Positions 30,183 through 38,938 of a DNA stretch of 43,368 nt are shown piece after piece. The stretch is taken from assembly GCA_030150265.1 (NCBI GenBank), contig JASLGG010000047.1:1-43368 (forward strand), written 5' to 3'. Source of the DNA: Protaetiibacter sp. GTDB lineage: Bacteria > Actinomycetota > Actinomycetes > Actinomycetales > Microbacteriaceae. The notes beneath the pieces are model-generated. The model was not told where the DNA came from. It searched no databases and was given only the letters and a program-made list of their open reading frames with translations. Numbering within the stretch: position 1 is the first letter of the stretch; each line of letters starts with the position of its first letter. The translations under genes were made by a program, and so were the position numbers.

Positions 30183-33100
30183 GTGACCGGCGCCCCGAGA
30201 CCGCTCCCCCGCATCCTGGCGACCGTCGCGAGCCTCGCGCTCGCGGTCGGCGCCCTCGTCGCGGTGCCCGCGAGCAGCGCACAGGCCCAGTGGGGCGACA
30301 CCGGCATCGACGTGCCCTGCGGTGACACCGCCAAGCTCATCAGCGCGTTCCAGACGGCCAACAACGTGCTGTGGTCGAACTCCTTCGCCGAGGTGAACCT
30401 CGCCCCCGGCTGCACCTACACGCTCACCCAGCCCTGGCTCGGCGCCTATGCCGACCGCGGCCAGATCGACCCGTATCAGGGCACCGCGCACGGCCTCCCC
30501 ACCCTGCACGCCGGCATCGGCTACTCGCGCCTCATCGTCAACGGCAACGGCGCGACGATCGCGCGTGCCGCGGGCGCGCCCCGCTTCCGCTTCCTCTCGC
30601 TCGATGAGCTGGCCGTCGCCCAGTTCCACGACCTCACCTTCGTGAACGGGGCCGCCCCGCACGGCTTCGACAACAGCACGACCAACAACGACTACTGCAG
30701 CGTCTTCATCCCCGGGGACTGCCATGCGGCGGTCGGCGAGGGTCAGGGCGGCGGCGCGATCTACAACCGCGGCACGCTGACGCTCGACCACGTGAGCTTC
30801 ACGGGCAACATCGCCGGCAACGGCGAGAACGGCGAGCTCAACCACGACACGACGGGAGGCGCCGGCGGATCGGGAGGTGCGGTCCTGAGCTACGGCACCC
30901 TCACGATCGACGGCGGCACCTTCTCGGGCAACAGGGCGGGCCAGGGCGGCAACGGCGGCAACGACGACACGCGCGCCGGCGGCACGGGCGGCAACGGGGG
31001 CGGCGGCGGCGCGATCGCGAATCGTGGGCACCTGGTGCTCAGCGGCGCGACCTTCACCGGCAACCGCTCGGGCGGCCCCGGCGGCCCGGGGATGGGATGG
31101 TTCGAGTCGGGGTACTCCGGCGAGTGGGGCACGGGCGGCGCGATCGTCGGCGTCAACCTCACGATCCGCGGCAGCCTCTTCCGGGGCAACGTCGGCGGGG
31201 AAGGCACGGGCGGCGAGGGCGGCGCCATCGCCGTCGACGGAGGCGCCGCGACCGTCGAGAACTCGACCTTCGACTCCAACACCTCGGGTGCGGGCGGCGC
31301 CGTCGCCGTGTACCACGGCTTGCTGGCCGTGCGGTCGGCGACCTTCGTCGGCAACCACGACGCCACGGATCAGCGCGGCGCGGATGTCGGATTCGCCGAC
31401 GCGGGCAGCACCCTCTCGTTCACGAACTCGGTCATGCTCGACAACGGCACGGGCGCCGACTGCGCGATCGGCGGCCGCGGCGCGACCTCGACCATCACGG
31501 GCTCCACCCTCTACACGAATGAGATGCGGCAGGGCATCGACGTCCCGGAATCGGACTGCCACGCCACCTCCCAGGGCGGCTTCGTCCTCGGGGCGTTGCA
31601 GGACAACGGCGGCCCGACGCTCAGCCGGATGCCCACCGGCGAGCTGCTCGGCGCATCCGAGGAGTGCCTCGCCAACGACCAGCGCGGACTGCCGCGCCCC
31701 GGCACCGGAGGGATGTGCGACGTGGGCGCCGTCGAGCGGCAGACGCTGACGAGCGCGGGAACCGTGACCGGTCCCGACCACCTGCTGGCCGGCACCCCGG
31801 TCGTCTACAGCGGTGTCGGCGCCGCGGGCATCGGGCTGCAGTACCAGTGGTCGGTCATCGGCGTGGCGGCGACGATCGACGACGCCTCCGCGGCATCCCC
31901 CCACATCACCTTCACCGAGGGCGGCGAGGCCCAGGTGCAGCTCGGCGTGCGCATCTCGGGCGTCGCCGAGGCGGATGGGGAGTGGACGTATGCGCCGGTG
32001 CTCGCCGTGCACGTCGGCCACAGCCCCAACCGCCTGCCCGAGATCCGCTTCGAGGCGCCGAACAGCGAGGCGGCCAAGCACCGCGGCGACACGGGCCACT
32101 ACCCCTTCACGGTCTCCGACCCCGACGGCGACGCCGTCGCGCTCACCGGCACCCCGGGCTGCGGCGCCGGCGCCACCCGGACCGCGTGGGCGTACGACCC
32201 GGCCACGGCATCCGGGTCGGTCGACTGCCGCTTCGACACCGCGCCCGCCCACAACGTCGTGACCGTCTCCTTCGCCGACGAGTGGGGCGGCGCACGCACC
32301 GGCTACTACGAGGTGACCGTGCTCGACCTCGATCCGGTCGTGACGATCGACGGCCCCGCCTCGGTCGATGCGGGGAGCACGGCCACCTTCACCTTCGTGA
32401 TCGCCTACAGCGGCCCCTCCGGCATCACGCCCGCCCCCAGCTGCTTCGGCGGCTCGGCCGCCCCGGGCATCGCTCTCGTGCCGGACAGCCTCCACTACAC
32501 GACGAGCAACTTCGTCACCACCGGGTCGTTCCAGTGCTCCACGGCGCTCGGCGACGCGCGCGGCCAGGCCTGGATCAACGGCGGCACCGCCGGCTTCGCC
32601 TCGCGGACCTTCCTGATCGATCCGGCCCAGATCCAGCTCGACATCGCCGCCGACCGCGGGGCGATGTCCGAGAACGGCGCGCCGGCCGAGGTCACCTACA
32701 CGGTCACCGCGCACAGCCCCAACAACCGCCCGATGTGGCTCACCTCCGACAGCGGATGCAAGTGGGGCACCCTGGTGTCGGGCCTGGGTCGCACGCAGCT
32801 CACGGGCCTCGGCGGCGCGCGGCTGTCCGAGGGCGAGTCGCAGATCGTCTGCCGCTTCGGCCCGCGCAACGGCAACTTCAACCTGAGGATCTCGGTCTAC
32901 GACGCGAACCCGAACGACCCGGTGGTGGTCGACAGCTACTTCCGGATCGCCGACGTGCCGCCCGTCGTCACGATCGTCTCGGACGAGGGGCCCGAGATCG
33001 ACGAGTTCACCCGGTCCACCTTCCATTGGACGGCCACCGACCTGGGCGGCCAGGAGGTGTCGGTCGACGTGCCCTACGACGACTACCCCGCCAACCTGAC

Positions 33101-36100
33101 GTACGGCTGCATCCAGGCGCACAACAACACGAGGCAGGACGGCAACGTCACGACCGGCGTCTTCGTCTGCGCCTTCGGCAACGGCCCGGGCCCCCGGAGC
33201 TTCACCGTGAACTTCAGCGACGGCACGTCGACCGTCGCGCAGGAGGTCGCCAAGACCCTCCGCGAGACGCCGCCGACGCTCCGCCTCAAGACGCTCACCT
33301 CGACCACCCTGCGGTTCGACACGGGGCAGATGAGCATTCAGACGCTCGACTCCGTCGACCAGAGGAACGGGGAGGTGCTGACGGACTACGTCATCAACTG
33401 GGGTGACGGCACCTCGCAGGCCTGGGACGGCGGGGCCGACGAGATCTTCAGCCACAGCTACTCCTACGCGGGGGACTTCGGCATCACCGTCGACGTGACG
33501 AGCGACGGCGTGCGCATGATCGGTGTGCCGCTGGGCAGCGACAGGCAGCCCTCGATCCCGGTCCACGTGACCGCGCCGCCGCTCGTGATCCAGGCCCCGG
33601 CATCCGCGCTGGAGGGGCACCTGATCGACGTCACCGTGCCGGTGCCCGCGGCATGGACCGGCGCCTTCATCGTGGACTCGGTGGGCTGCGGCACGAACGA
33701 GCGCGGCAACCCCCTGCAGGTCTACGGTCTCCGGCAGGATGCCGCGAGCTTCACCTTCCAGTGCGTCTGGCTCTACCGCGACGGCGCGACGCAGCAGCTC
33801 AGCGCGGCCGTGCGCAGCTCCCGGGGCGGTCCCGCCTCGCTCGCGTCGACCGGCATCGCGGTGGTCAACATCCCGCCCCGCGTCACCTGGACCGAGGTGC
33901 CGGATGGCGTGGTGCCGGGAGGCGCCCTCTACACCTTCCGCTTCCAGGCGGAGGACCCGTCCGGCTACGACTGGATGTCGCTGGCGTTCGCGCCGGCCGA
34001 GGCGACCCCCGACCTACCGGTGGCGTCGTGCGGCAGCGCGGGCGTCATCGTGACCTACCCCTGGTACGACCGCTCGAACGGCCAGGGCGGCATCCAGTGC
34101 CGCTTCCCCTCGGGCGGCGCATCCGAGCGCGTGCTCGTGACGCTCGTCGACGCGAGCGGCGCCCGCACCGCCGCGCCGCTCGACGTGCCCGTGCAGGGCG
34201 ACGCGAGCACGGTGCACGTGACGCTCACCCCCGCCACCACGGCGGTGGACGAGGGCGGCACGATCTCGTTCGGCGTCGTCGTGCAGGGCGACGGCACCGC
34301 CTCGCTCTTCGACCTCGCGGTGGACTGCGGCCCGGGCAATGTGCTCGTCTCGGGCCCCGCGCGCCTCCGCGGCGACGCCGACGACCGCGCGAGCGCCGCC
34401 GTGGTGTGCCGCTTCACCGACGGACCGGCGACGCCGACCGTGCGGGTCACCGCCGCGAGCAACGGACATGGTGACGCCGCATCCGTCGCGATCGCGGTCG
34501 CGGATGTCGCGCCGCGCTTCGCCGACTTCAGCGGCGTGCAGCACGTCAGCGACGTCGCGAACACCCGCGTGCCGGTGGGGCAGCTCATCGACCCGGGTGC
34601 CGACACCGTGACCAACGTGCGGCTCGACACCGTGCAGTCGAGCTACGTGGCCGCGCTCGGCATCTGGACCTCCTCGCCGTTCACCGTCAACTACGGCGCC
34701 GGCTACGCGGGCATCGCCGCGAACGGGATCCTGCTGCCGCGCCTGCCCGAGGGCGAGACGCGGGTGACCCTGACGATCACGAACGAGGACGGCGTGTTCG
34801 TGCAGACGCGCATCCTCAGCACCTCGAAGGTCTCCCTCACGATCCCCGGAGACATGACGGTGCAGGCGACGACCCCCTCGGGCGCCGTCGTCACCCTCCC
34901 CGCCGCGACGGCGATCGACACGCGCACGGGAGCCTCCGTGCCCGTGTTCTGCGACCGCATGAGCGGCCAGATCTTCCAGCTCGGCGTCGCGACGAAGGTC
35001 ACCTGCACGGCGACCGTCGAGGGCGACACGAGCATCAAGAGCTACACCGTGACGGTGCGCGACGACACGGGGCCGGTCGTCACGGTCGCCCCGGGCGCGG
35101 CATCCGTCGAGGCGGGCGCCGGGGGCGTGGGCACCATCCGCTACGCGGTCACGGCACATGATGCGGTGGACGGCGACGTCGCGGCGAGCTGCGACGTGAC
35201 CGACGGCGCCGTGCGGGGGCTGGGCGACTGGGTGATCACCTGCACCGCGCGCGACTCGCGGAGCAACCTGGGCACCGGCACCGCGACCGTGTCGATCCGC
35301 GACACGACGCCCCCCGTCGTGAGCGTGCCCGACGACCTCACCCTGGAGGCCTACGACGGCAACGGCCTGGGCGTGATCCGCCCCGGATACCAGTACCCCT
35401 GGATCGGACCCTCCCGGGATACCGCGACCGCGACCGACCTCGTCGACGGGCCCGTGCGCGCCAACTGCGACCTCTTCGACAACTCGGCCTACGTCGTGCA
35501 GTTCCCGCTCGGGACCACGACCGTCACCTGCACGGCCACCGACAGCCACGGCAACACGGGGAGCGCCACCTTCCTCGTGAGCATCGTCGACACCGCGGCC
35601 CCCGTGCTCACCGTCGCCGATCAGAACGCGGAGGCGACCGGTCCGTCGGGCGCGGCGGTCGAGTTCACCGGCCTCTCGGCCGTCGACACGGTCGACGCCG
35701 CGCCGTCGATCACGTGCGACACCGCATCCGGCAGCGTGTTCCCGCTCGGCACGACGACCGTGACGTGCACGGCGGCGGACGCGAGCGGCAACGCCTCGGC
35801 GCCCGGCACCCTCACGGTGACGGTCGTCGACACCACCGCGCCCGTGATCGACACGCCCGCCGACCTCACGGCGCAGGGGCGCGGTCCGGGCGGTGCCGAC
35901 ACCGTCATCACGGTCCCCGCGACCGACCTCGTCGACGGCGCGATCACCGCGAGCTGCCTGCCGCGCTCCGGCACGATGGCGCTCGGCACCGTGCCGGTGA
36001 CCTGCACCGCCACGGATGCGCACGGCAACACCGCGACCCTCGACCTCGTGTTCGAGGTGGGCGACGCGGCTCCCAGCCTCACGGTGCCCGCCGACATCGC

Positions 36101-37055
36101 CGTCGCGGCGGTCGACGCGAGCGGCGCGCCGGTGACCTTCACGGTCACCGCCCACGACGAGGTCGACGGCGAGCTCGCGCCGAGCTGCACGCCCGCCTCC
36201 GGCGCCGTGTTCCCGCTCGGCACGACCACCGTGACGTGCACGGCCACCGACTCGGCGGGGAACGTCGTGTCGCGGAGCTTCACGGTGACCGTGAGCGATC
36301 AGGACGCTCCGGTCGTCGACGTGCCCGGCCCCCTGACCGTCGAGGCCACGGGCGCGAGCGGTGCCGTCGTGTCGTTCGCGGTGACCGCCACCGACACCGT
36401 GAGCGGTGTGCTCGCACCCGAGTGCGACGCGGCGTCCGGCGACACGTTCCCGCTGGGCGTGACGACCGTCACCTGCACGGCGACCGACGACGACGGCAAC
36501 GTCGGCACCGCGCAGTTCACGGTCACGGTCGTCGACACGACGGCACCTGTGCTGACGGTGCCGGATGCGGTGGCGGCGTCCACGACCGACCCGGCCGGCA
36601 CGGCGGTCGCCTTCACCGCCACGAGCCTCGACCTCGTCGACGGGGCGCGCGCCGTGAGCTGCACCCCCGCATCCGGTGCCGTCTTCCCGATCGGCGTCAC
36701 GACGGTGACGTGCTCGGTCGTCGACGCGGCCGGCAACCGGGCCGACGCCTCGTTCACGGTGACGGTCGGGCTGCAGGTCGTCGTCGCGCCGCACCCCTCG
36801 CCTGCGACGCCGCCGTCCGCGCCGGTCGCGGTGGTCGGTCCGGCCTCGGGGGAGGCGCCGGTGCCGGCGCCCGTGCCGACCCCGTCGCCGAGCGCGAGCG
36901 AGACCCCGGCGCGTCCCTCCGACGACGAGCCGGTCGCGGAGCCCGCGGCGGAGGCCGTCGCGGCACCCCCCGCCTGGCCGTGGCTCGGGGGCCTGGGAGC
37001 CCTCGCGCTGCTCCTGCTCCTCGGGTTCCTCCTCGCCCGCCGCCGGCCGCACTGA
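30183..37055 (+). CDS. Giant secreted beta-helix/HYR-repeat surface protein
   Basis: 2290 residues. The signal peptide ends near AQA-QW (residue 35). Residues about 90-520 form a right-handed beta-helix with repeated GGAI-x-N-x-GTLTL-x-x-x-x-F-x-GN turns, closed by the choice-of-anchor-Q signature (QDNGGPTL, then DQRGLPRPGTGGMCDVGAVE). Residues about 525-1550 are Ig-like modules, many with paired Cys. One is a PKD-like repeat (INWGDGTSQAW then FSHSYSYAGDFGITV). Residues about 1550-2195 hold eight HYR modules with the recurring FPLGTTTVTCTATD-x-x-GN. A Pro/Ser-rich linker, one transmembrane helix and RRRPH close it; no LPXTG is seen. It is probably membrane-tethered and adhesive. Start: GTG 30183 by leaderless spacing; GTG 30174 is in frame. 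Confidence 0.88.
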   Translation: MTGAPRPLPRILATVASLALAVGALVAVPASSAQAQWGDTGIDVPCGDTAKLISAFQTANNVLWSNSFAEVNLAPGCTYTLTQPWLGAYADRGQIDPYQGTAHGLPTLHAGIGYSRLIVNGNGATIARAAGAPRFRFLSLDELAVAQFHDLTFVNGAAPHGFDNSTTNNDYCSVFIPGDCHAAVGEGQGGGAIYNRGTLTLDHVSFTGNIAGNGENGELNHDTTGGAGGSGGAVLSYGTLTIDGGTFSGNRAGQGGNGGNDDTRAGGTGGNGGGGGAIANRGHLVLSGATFTGNRSGGPGGPGMGWFESGYSGEWGTGGAIVGVNLTIRGSLFRGNVGGEGTGGEGGAIAVDGGAATVENSTFDSNTSGAGGAVAVYHGLLAVRSATFVGNHDATDQRGADVGFADAGSTLSFTNSVMLDNGTGADCAIGGRGATSTITGSTLYTNEMRQGIDVPESDCHATSQGGFVLGALQDNGGPTLSRMPTGELLGASEECLANDQRGLPRPGTGGMCDVGAVERQTLTSAGTVTGPDHLLAGTPVVYSGVGAAGIGLQYQWSVIGVAATIDDASAASPHITFTEGGEAQVQLGVRISGVAEADGEWTYAPVLAVHVGHSPNRLPEIRFEAPNSEAAKHRGDTGHYPFTVSDPDGDAVALTGTPGCGAGATRTAWAYDPATASGSVDCRFDTAPAHNVVTVSFADEWGGARTGYYEVTVLDLDPVVTIDGPASVDAGSTATFTFVIAYSGPSGITPAPSCFGGSAAPGIALVPDSLHYTTSNFVTTGSFQCSTALGDARGQAWINGGTAGFASRTFLIDPAQIQLDIAADRGAMSENGAPAEVTYTVTAHSPNNRPMWLTSDSGCKWGTLVSGLGRTQLTGLGGARLSEGESQIVCRFGPRNGNFNLRISVYDANPNDPVVVDSYFRIADVPPVVTIVSDEGPEIDEFTRSTFHWTATDLGGQEVSVDVPYDDYPANLTYGCIQAHNNTRQDGNVTTGVFVCAFGNGPGPRSFTVNFSDGTSTVAQEVAKTLRETPPTLRLKTLTSTTLRFDTGQMSIQTLDSVDQRNGEVLTDYVINWGDGTSQAWDGGADEIFSHSYSYAGDFGITVDVTSDGVRMIGVPLGSDRQPSIPVHVTAPPLVIQAPASALEGHLIDVTVPVPAAWTGAFIVDSVGCGTNERGNPLQVYGLRQDAASFTFQCVWLYRDGATQQLSAAVRSSRGGPASLASTGIAVVNIPPRVTWTEVPDGVVPGGALYTFRFQAEDPSGYDWMSLAFAPAEATPDLPVASCGSAGVIVTYPWYDRSNGQGGIQCRFPSGGASERVLVTLVDASGARTAAPLDVPVQGDASTVHVTLTPATTAVDEGGTISFGVVVQGDGTASLFDLAVDCGPGNVLVSGPARLRGDADDRASAAVVCRFTDGPATPTVRVTAASNGHGDAASVAIAVADVAPRFADFSGVQHVSDVANTRVPVGQLIDPGADTVTNVRLDTVQSSYVAALGIWTSSPFTVNYGAGYAGIAANGILLPRLPEGETRVTLTITNEDGVFVQTRILSTSKVSLTIPGDMTVQATTPSGAVVTLPAATAIDTRTGASVPVFCDRMSGQIFQLGVATKVTCTATVEGDTSIKSYTVTVRDDTGPVVTVAPGAASVEAGAGGVGTIRYAVTAHDAVDGDVAASCDVTDGAVRGLGDWVITCTARDSRSNLGTGTATVSIRDTTPPVVSVPDDLTLEAYDGNGLGVIRPGYQYPWIGPSRDTATATDLVDGPVRANCDLFDNSAYVVQFPLGTTTVTCTATDSHGNTGSATFLVSIVDTAAPVLTVADQNAEATGPSGAAVEFTGLSAVDTVDAAPSITCDTASGSVFPLGTTTVTCTAADASGNASAPGTLTVTVVDTTAPVIDTPADLTAQGRGPGGADTVITVPATDLVDGAITASCLPRSGTMALGTVPVTCTATDAHGNTATLDLVFEVGDAAPSLTVPADIAVAAVDASGAPVTFTVTAHDEVDGELAPSCTPASGAVFPLGTTTVTCTATDSAGNVVSRSFTVTVSDQDAPVVDVPGPLTVEATGASGAVVSFAVTATDTVSGVLAPECDAASGDTFPLGVTTVTCTATDDDGNVGTAQFTVTVVDTTAPVLTVPDAVAASTTDPAGTAVAFTATSLDLVDGARAVSCTPASGAVFPIGVTTVTCSVVDAAGNRADASFTVTVGLQVVVAPHPSPATPPSAPVAVVGPASGEAPVPAPVPTPSPSASETPARPSDDEPVAEPAAEAVAAPPAWPWLGGLGALALLLLLGFLLARRRPH

Positions 37056-37073
37056 CCCGGGGGCTCGCGAGCC

Positions 37074-38234
37074 TCACGCCGTGGGAGGTGCCCAGCGCTG
37101 CACGCTCAGCGCCTGCCGCGCGAGCGCGCCCGAGGGGGTGAGCCGCAGCGCCAGGTCGCGCAGCGCCACCGCGCCGCGTCCGCGGAGCTGCGCGACGCGG
37201 CCGACCGCCCGCGAGCGGCGTGCGATCGACTGCGCGCGGGGGCGCCGCATCCGGTCGTAGCGGTCGAGGGCGGCGTCGACCGCGGCGGGCTCGGGGGCGG
37301 CCTGTGCGGCGAGCCCGCCGAGCACGGCCACCAGCACCGCCGCATCCTCCAGCGCCTGCCCGCCTCCCTGGCCGAGGTTCGGGGTCATGGCGTGCGCGGC
37401 GTCGCCGAGCAGCACGACGCGCCCGCGACGGAAGGTCGCGAGGTCGCCGGCGAGCTCCTCGACGGGTAGCCGGGTGATGGCGTCGGCCGGGGTGTCGTCG
37501 AGCAGCGCCGGGATCGGGTCGTGCCATCCGGCGAACAGGCGGCGGAGCTCGGCGGCCTCGTCGGCGATCCGGGCGTCGGCGGGCATCGACGCGACGCCGA
37601 ACCAGTAGACGCGCCCGGCGGGGAGGGGTGCGATGCCGAAGCGCAGCCCGCGGCCCCAGGTCTCGCCGGCCTCGCCACCCAGCTCGTGCGGGTGGGCGGT
37701 GAGGCCCCGCCACGCGGCGTATCCGGCGTACCGCACGCCGGGGTCGCCCGGCCACGACGCCCGCACGGTGCTGCGGATGCCGTCGGCGGCCACCACGAGG
37801 TCGAACCGCTCGGTCACAGGGGCGCCCCCGTCCGCGGCGCTCCGGAGGGTGCCGTCGGCATCCGCACCGAGCACGCGCCGGCCGGTGCGCAGCGTCCCGG
37901 GGGCGAGGCTCCCGATGAGCGCCGCGTGCAGTGCCGACCGCTCCACCACCCGCAGTTCGAGCGCCGCGTCACCGGGCACGACCGTGAGCCAGCCGCCGTC
38001 GGGGCGGCGCTGCCCGCCGCGGATGGCGCCGAGGGGTGGCGCGATCGACCGGAGCTCGGCGCCGAGGCCGAGCGCGTCGAGTGCACGCACCCCGTTGCCG
38101 AAGATCGACAGGCCCGCCCCGACGGCGCGCGGCTCCGGCGAGCGCTCGAGCACCGTCACCTCGGCTCCGGCGCGCTGGAGCCCGCGCGCGACCGACAGAC
38201 CCCCGATCCCTGCTCCGATGACGGCGATCCGCAT
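37074..38234 (-). CDS. FAD-dependent monooxygenase (aromatic hydroxylase type)
   Basis: 386 residues. GxGxxG at the N-terminus is IAVIGAGIGGLSVARGLQRAGAEVTVLERS. The DG motif is FDLVVAADGIRSTVR and the GD motif is RVVLLGDAAHAMTPNLGQGGGQALEDA, as in PHBH-type hydroxylases, salicylate hydroxylase and zeaxanthin epoxidase-like enzymes. It should use NAD(P)H and oxygen to hydroxylate an aromatic or similar compound. The ATG at 38234 has AAGGAG five to six bases upstream; a longer frame to 38423 would run through the operator and the TetR gene. It is divergent from a TetR regulator over an 18-bp palindrome. Confidence 0.9.
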   Translation of the reverse strand: MRIAVIGAGIGGLSVARGLQRAGAEVTVLERSPEPRAVGAGLSIFGNGVRALDALGLGAELRSIAPPLGAIRGGQRRPDGGWLTVVPGDAALELRVVERSALHAALIGSLAPGTLRTGRRVLGADADGTLRSAADGGAPVTERFDLVVAADGIRSTVRASWPGDPGVRYAGYAAWRGLTAHPHELGGEAGETWGRGLRFGIAPLPAGRVYWFGVASMPADARIADEAAELRRLFAGWHDPIPALLDDTPADAITRLPVEELAGDLATFRRGRVVLLGDAAHAMTPNLGQGGGQALEDAAVLVAVLGGLAAQAAPEPAAVDAALDRYDRMRRPRAQSIARRSRAVGRVAQLRGRGAVALRDLALRLTPSGALARQALSVQRWAPPTA

Positions 38235-38268
38235 GATGGCTCCTTGTTCGCTCGGCTCGACGCGATCG

Positions 38269-38286
38269 ACTCTACATCTGTAGAGT
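38269..38286. promoter_or_regulatory. Operator ACTCTACATCTGTAGAGT and TetR-gene promoter
   Basis: An 18-bp palindrome with perfect 8-bp arms lies between the divergent monooxygenase and TetR genes. Its last six bases (TAGAGT, 38281-38286) are also the -10 hexamer of the TetR gene, so bound repressor would block its own transcription. Confidence 0.75.
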
Positions 38287-38292
38287 ATGGAT

Positions 38293-38895
38293 GTGAGCGC
38301 ACCCCCGGAGGATCGCCCCGCGGCCATCGCCGCCGCCGCGGTGCGCGTGATCGCCCGCGACGGCCTGCGCGCGCTGACCCACCGCGCCGTCGATCGCGAG
38401 GCCGGCATCCCGCAGGGGTCCACCTCGTACTACGCCTCGACGCGCCGCGCGCTCCTCGCGCACACGATCGACCATCTCGCGCTCCGCACCCTCGACGAGG
38501 CGGGCCGCGCCGTCGCGCAGCTCGACGCCGTCGAGCCCGCCGCCGAGCGGGCCGCGCGTGCCCGGCAGCTCGCCGCGCTCGCCGCCGGCTTCCTCGCGCT
38601 GCTGGCGGGTCGCGCCGACGACATGCGCGCCCGCTACGCGCTGCTCATCGACCTCGCCCCCGACGACGAGCTGCACGTGCGCCTCGCGGGCGGGTCCGTG
38701 GTGCAGGAGACGGTCGCGCCGGCGATCGCGCGGGTGCTCGAGCGATTCGGCGCCGCGACCCCGGAGCGACGTGCCGTCGAGCTCTTGCGGCTCGCCGACG
38801 CCCTCACGCTCTCCCGCATCGCGCTCGGCGGAGCGGACGCCGAGGTCGCCGAGGGGGTGCTCGTCGGCTACCTGTCCGGCATCCTCGACCGTTGA
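38293..38895 (+). CDS. TetR family transcriptional regulator
   Basis: 200 residues from GTG 38293. The HTH is RPAAIAAAAVRVIARDGLRALTHRAVDREAGIPQGSTSYYASTRRALLAHTI, a TetR variant with SYY in place of the more common HYF. The C-terminal part is helical. It is divergent from the FAD monooxygenase, with an 18-bp palindrome between, so it probably represses that gene and itself. Start choice: TAGAGT is six bases before GTG 38293, matching the other leaderless genes. The ATG at 38287 abuts the hexamer and would lie upstream of the likely transcription start; it would add two residues. Confidence 0.85.
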   Translation: MSAPPEDRPAAIAAAAVRVIARDGLRALTHRAVDREAGIPQGSTSYYASTRRALLAHTIDHLALRTLDEAGRAVAQLDAVEPAAERAARARQLAALAAGFLALLAGRADDMRARYALLIDLAPDDELHVRLAGGSVVQETVAPAIARVLERFGAATPERRAVELLRLADALTLSRIALGGADAEVAEGVLVGYLSGILDR

Positions 38896-38938
38896 GCGCC
38901 GAGACCGCGTATCCGACGCGCAAACCCCCGAGAGCGGC

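Noticed and set aside
30144..33620. 1158-codon minus-strand frame opposite the giant surface-protein gene
   Set aside because: The composition is Arg/Gly/Val/Ala low complexity. The plus strand has a signal peptide, domain repeats and a membrane anchor.
34014..37052. 1012-codon minus-strand frame
   Set aside because: Shadow of the HYR repeats; its own repeats only mirror the coding repeats of the plus strand.
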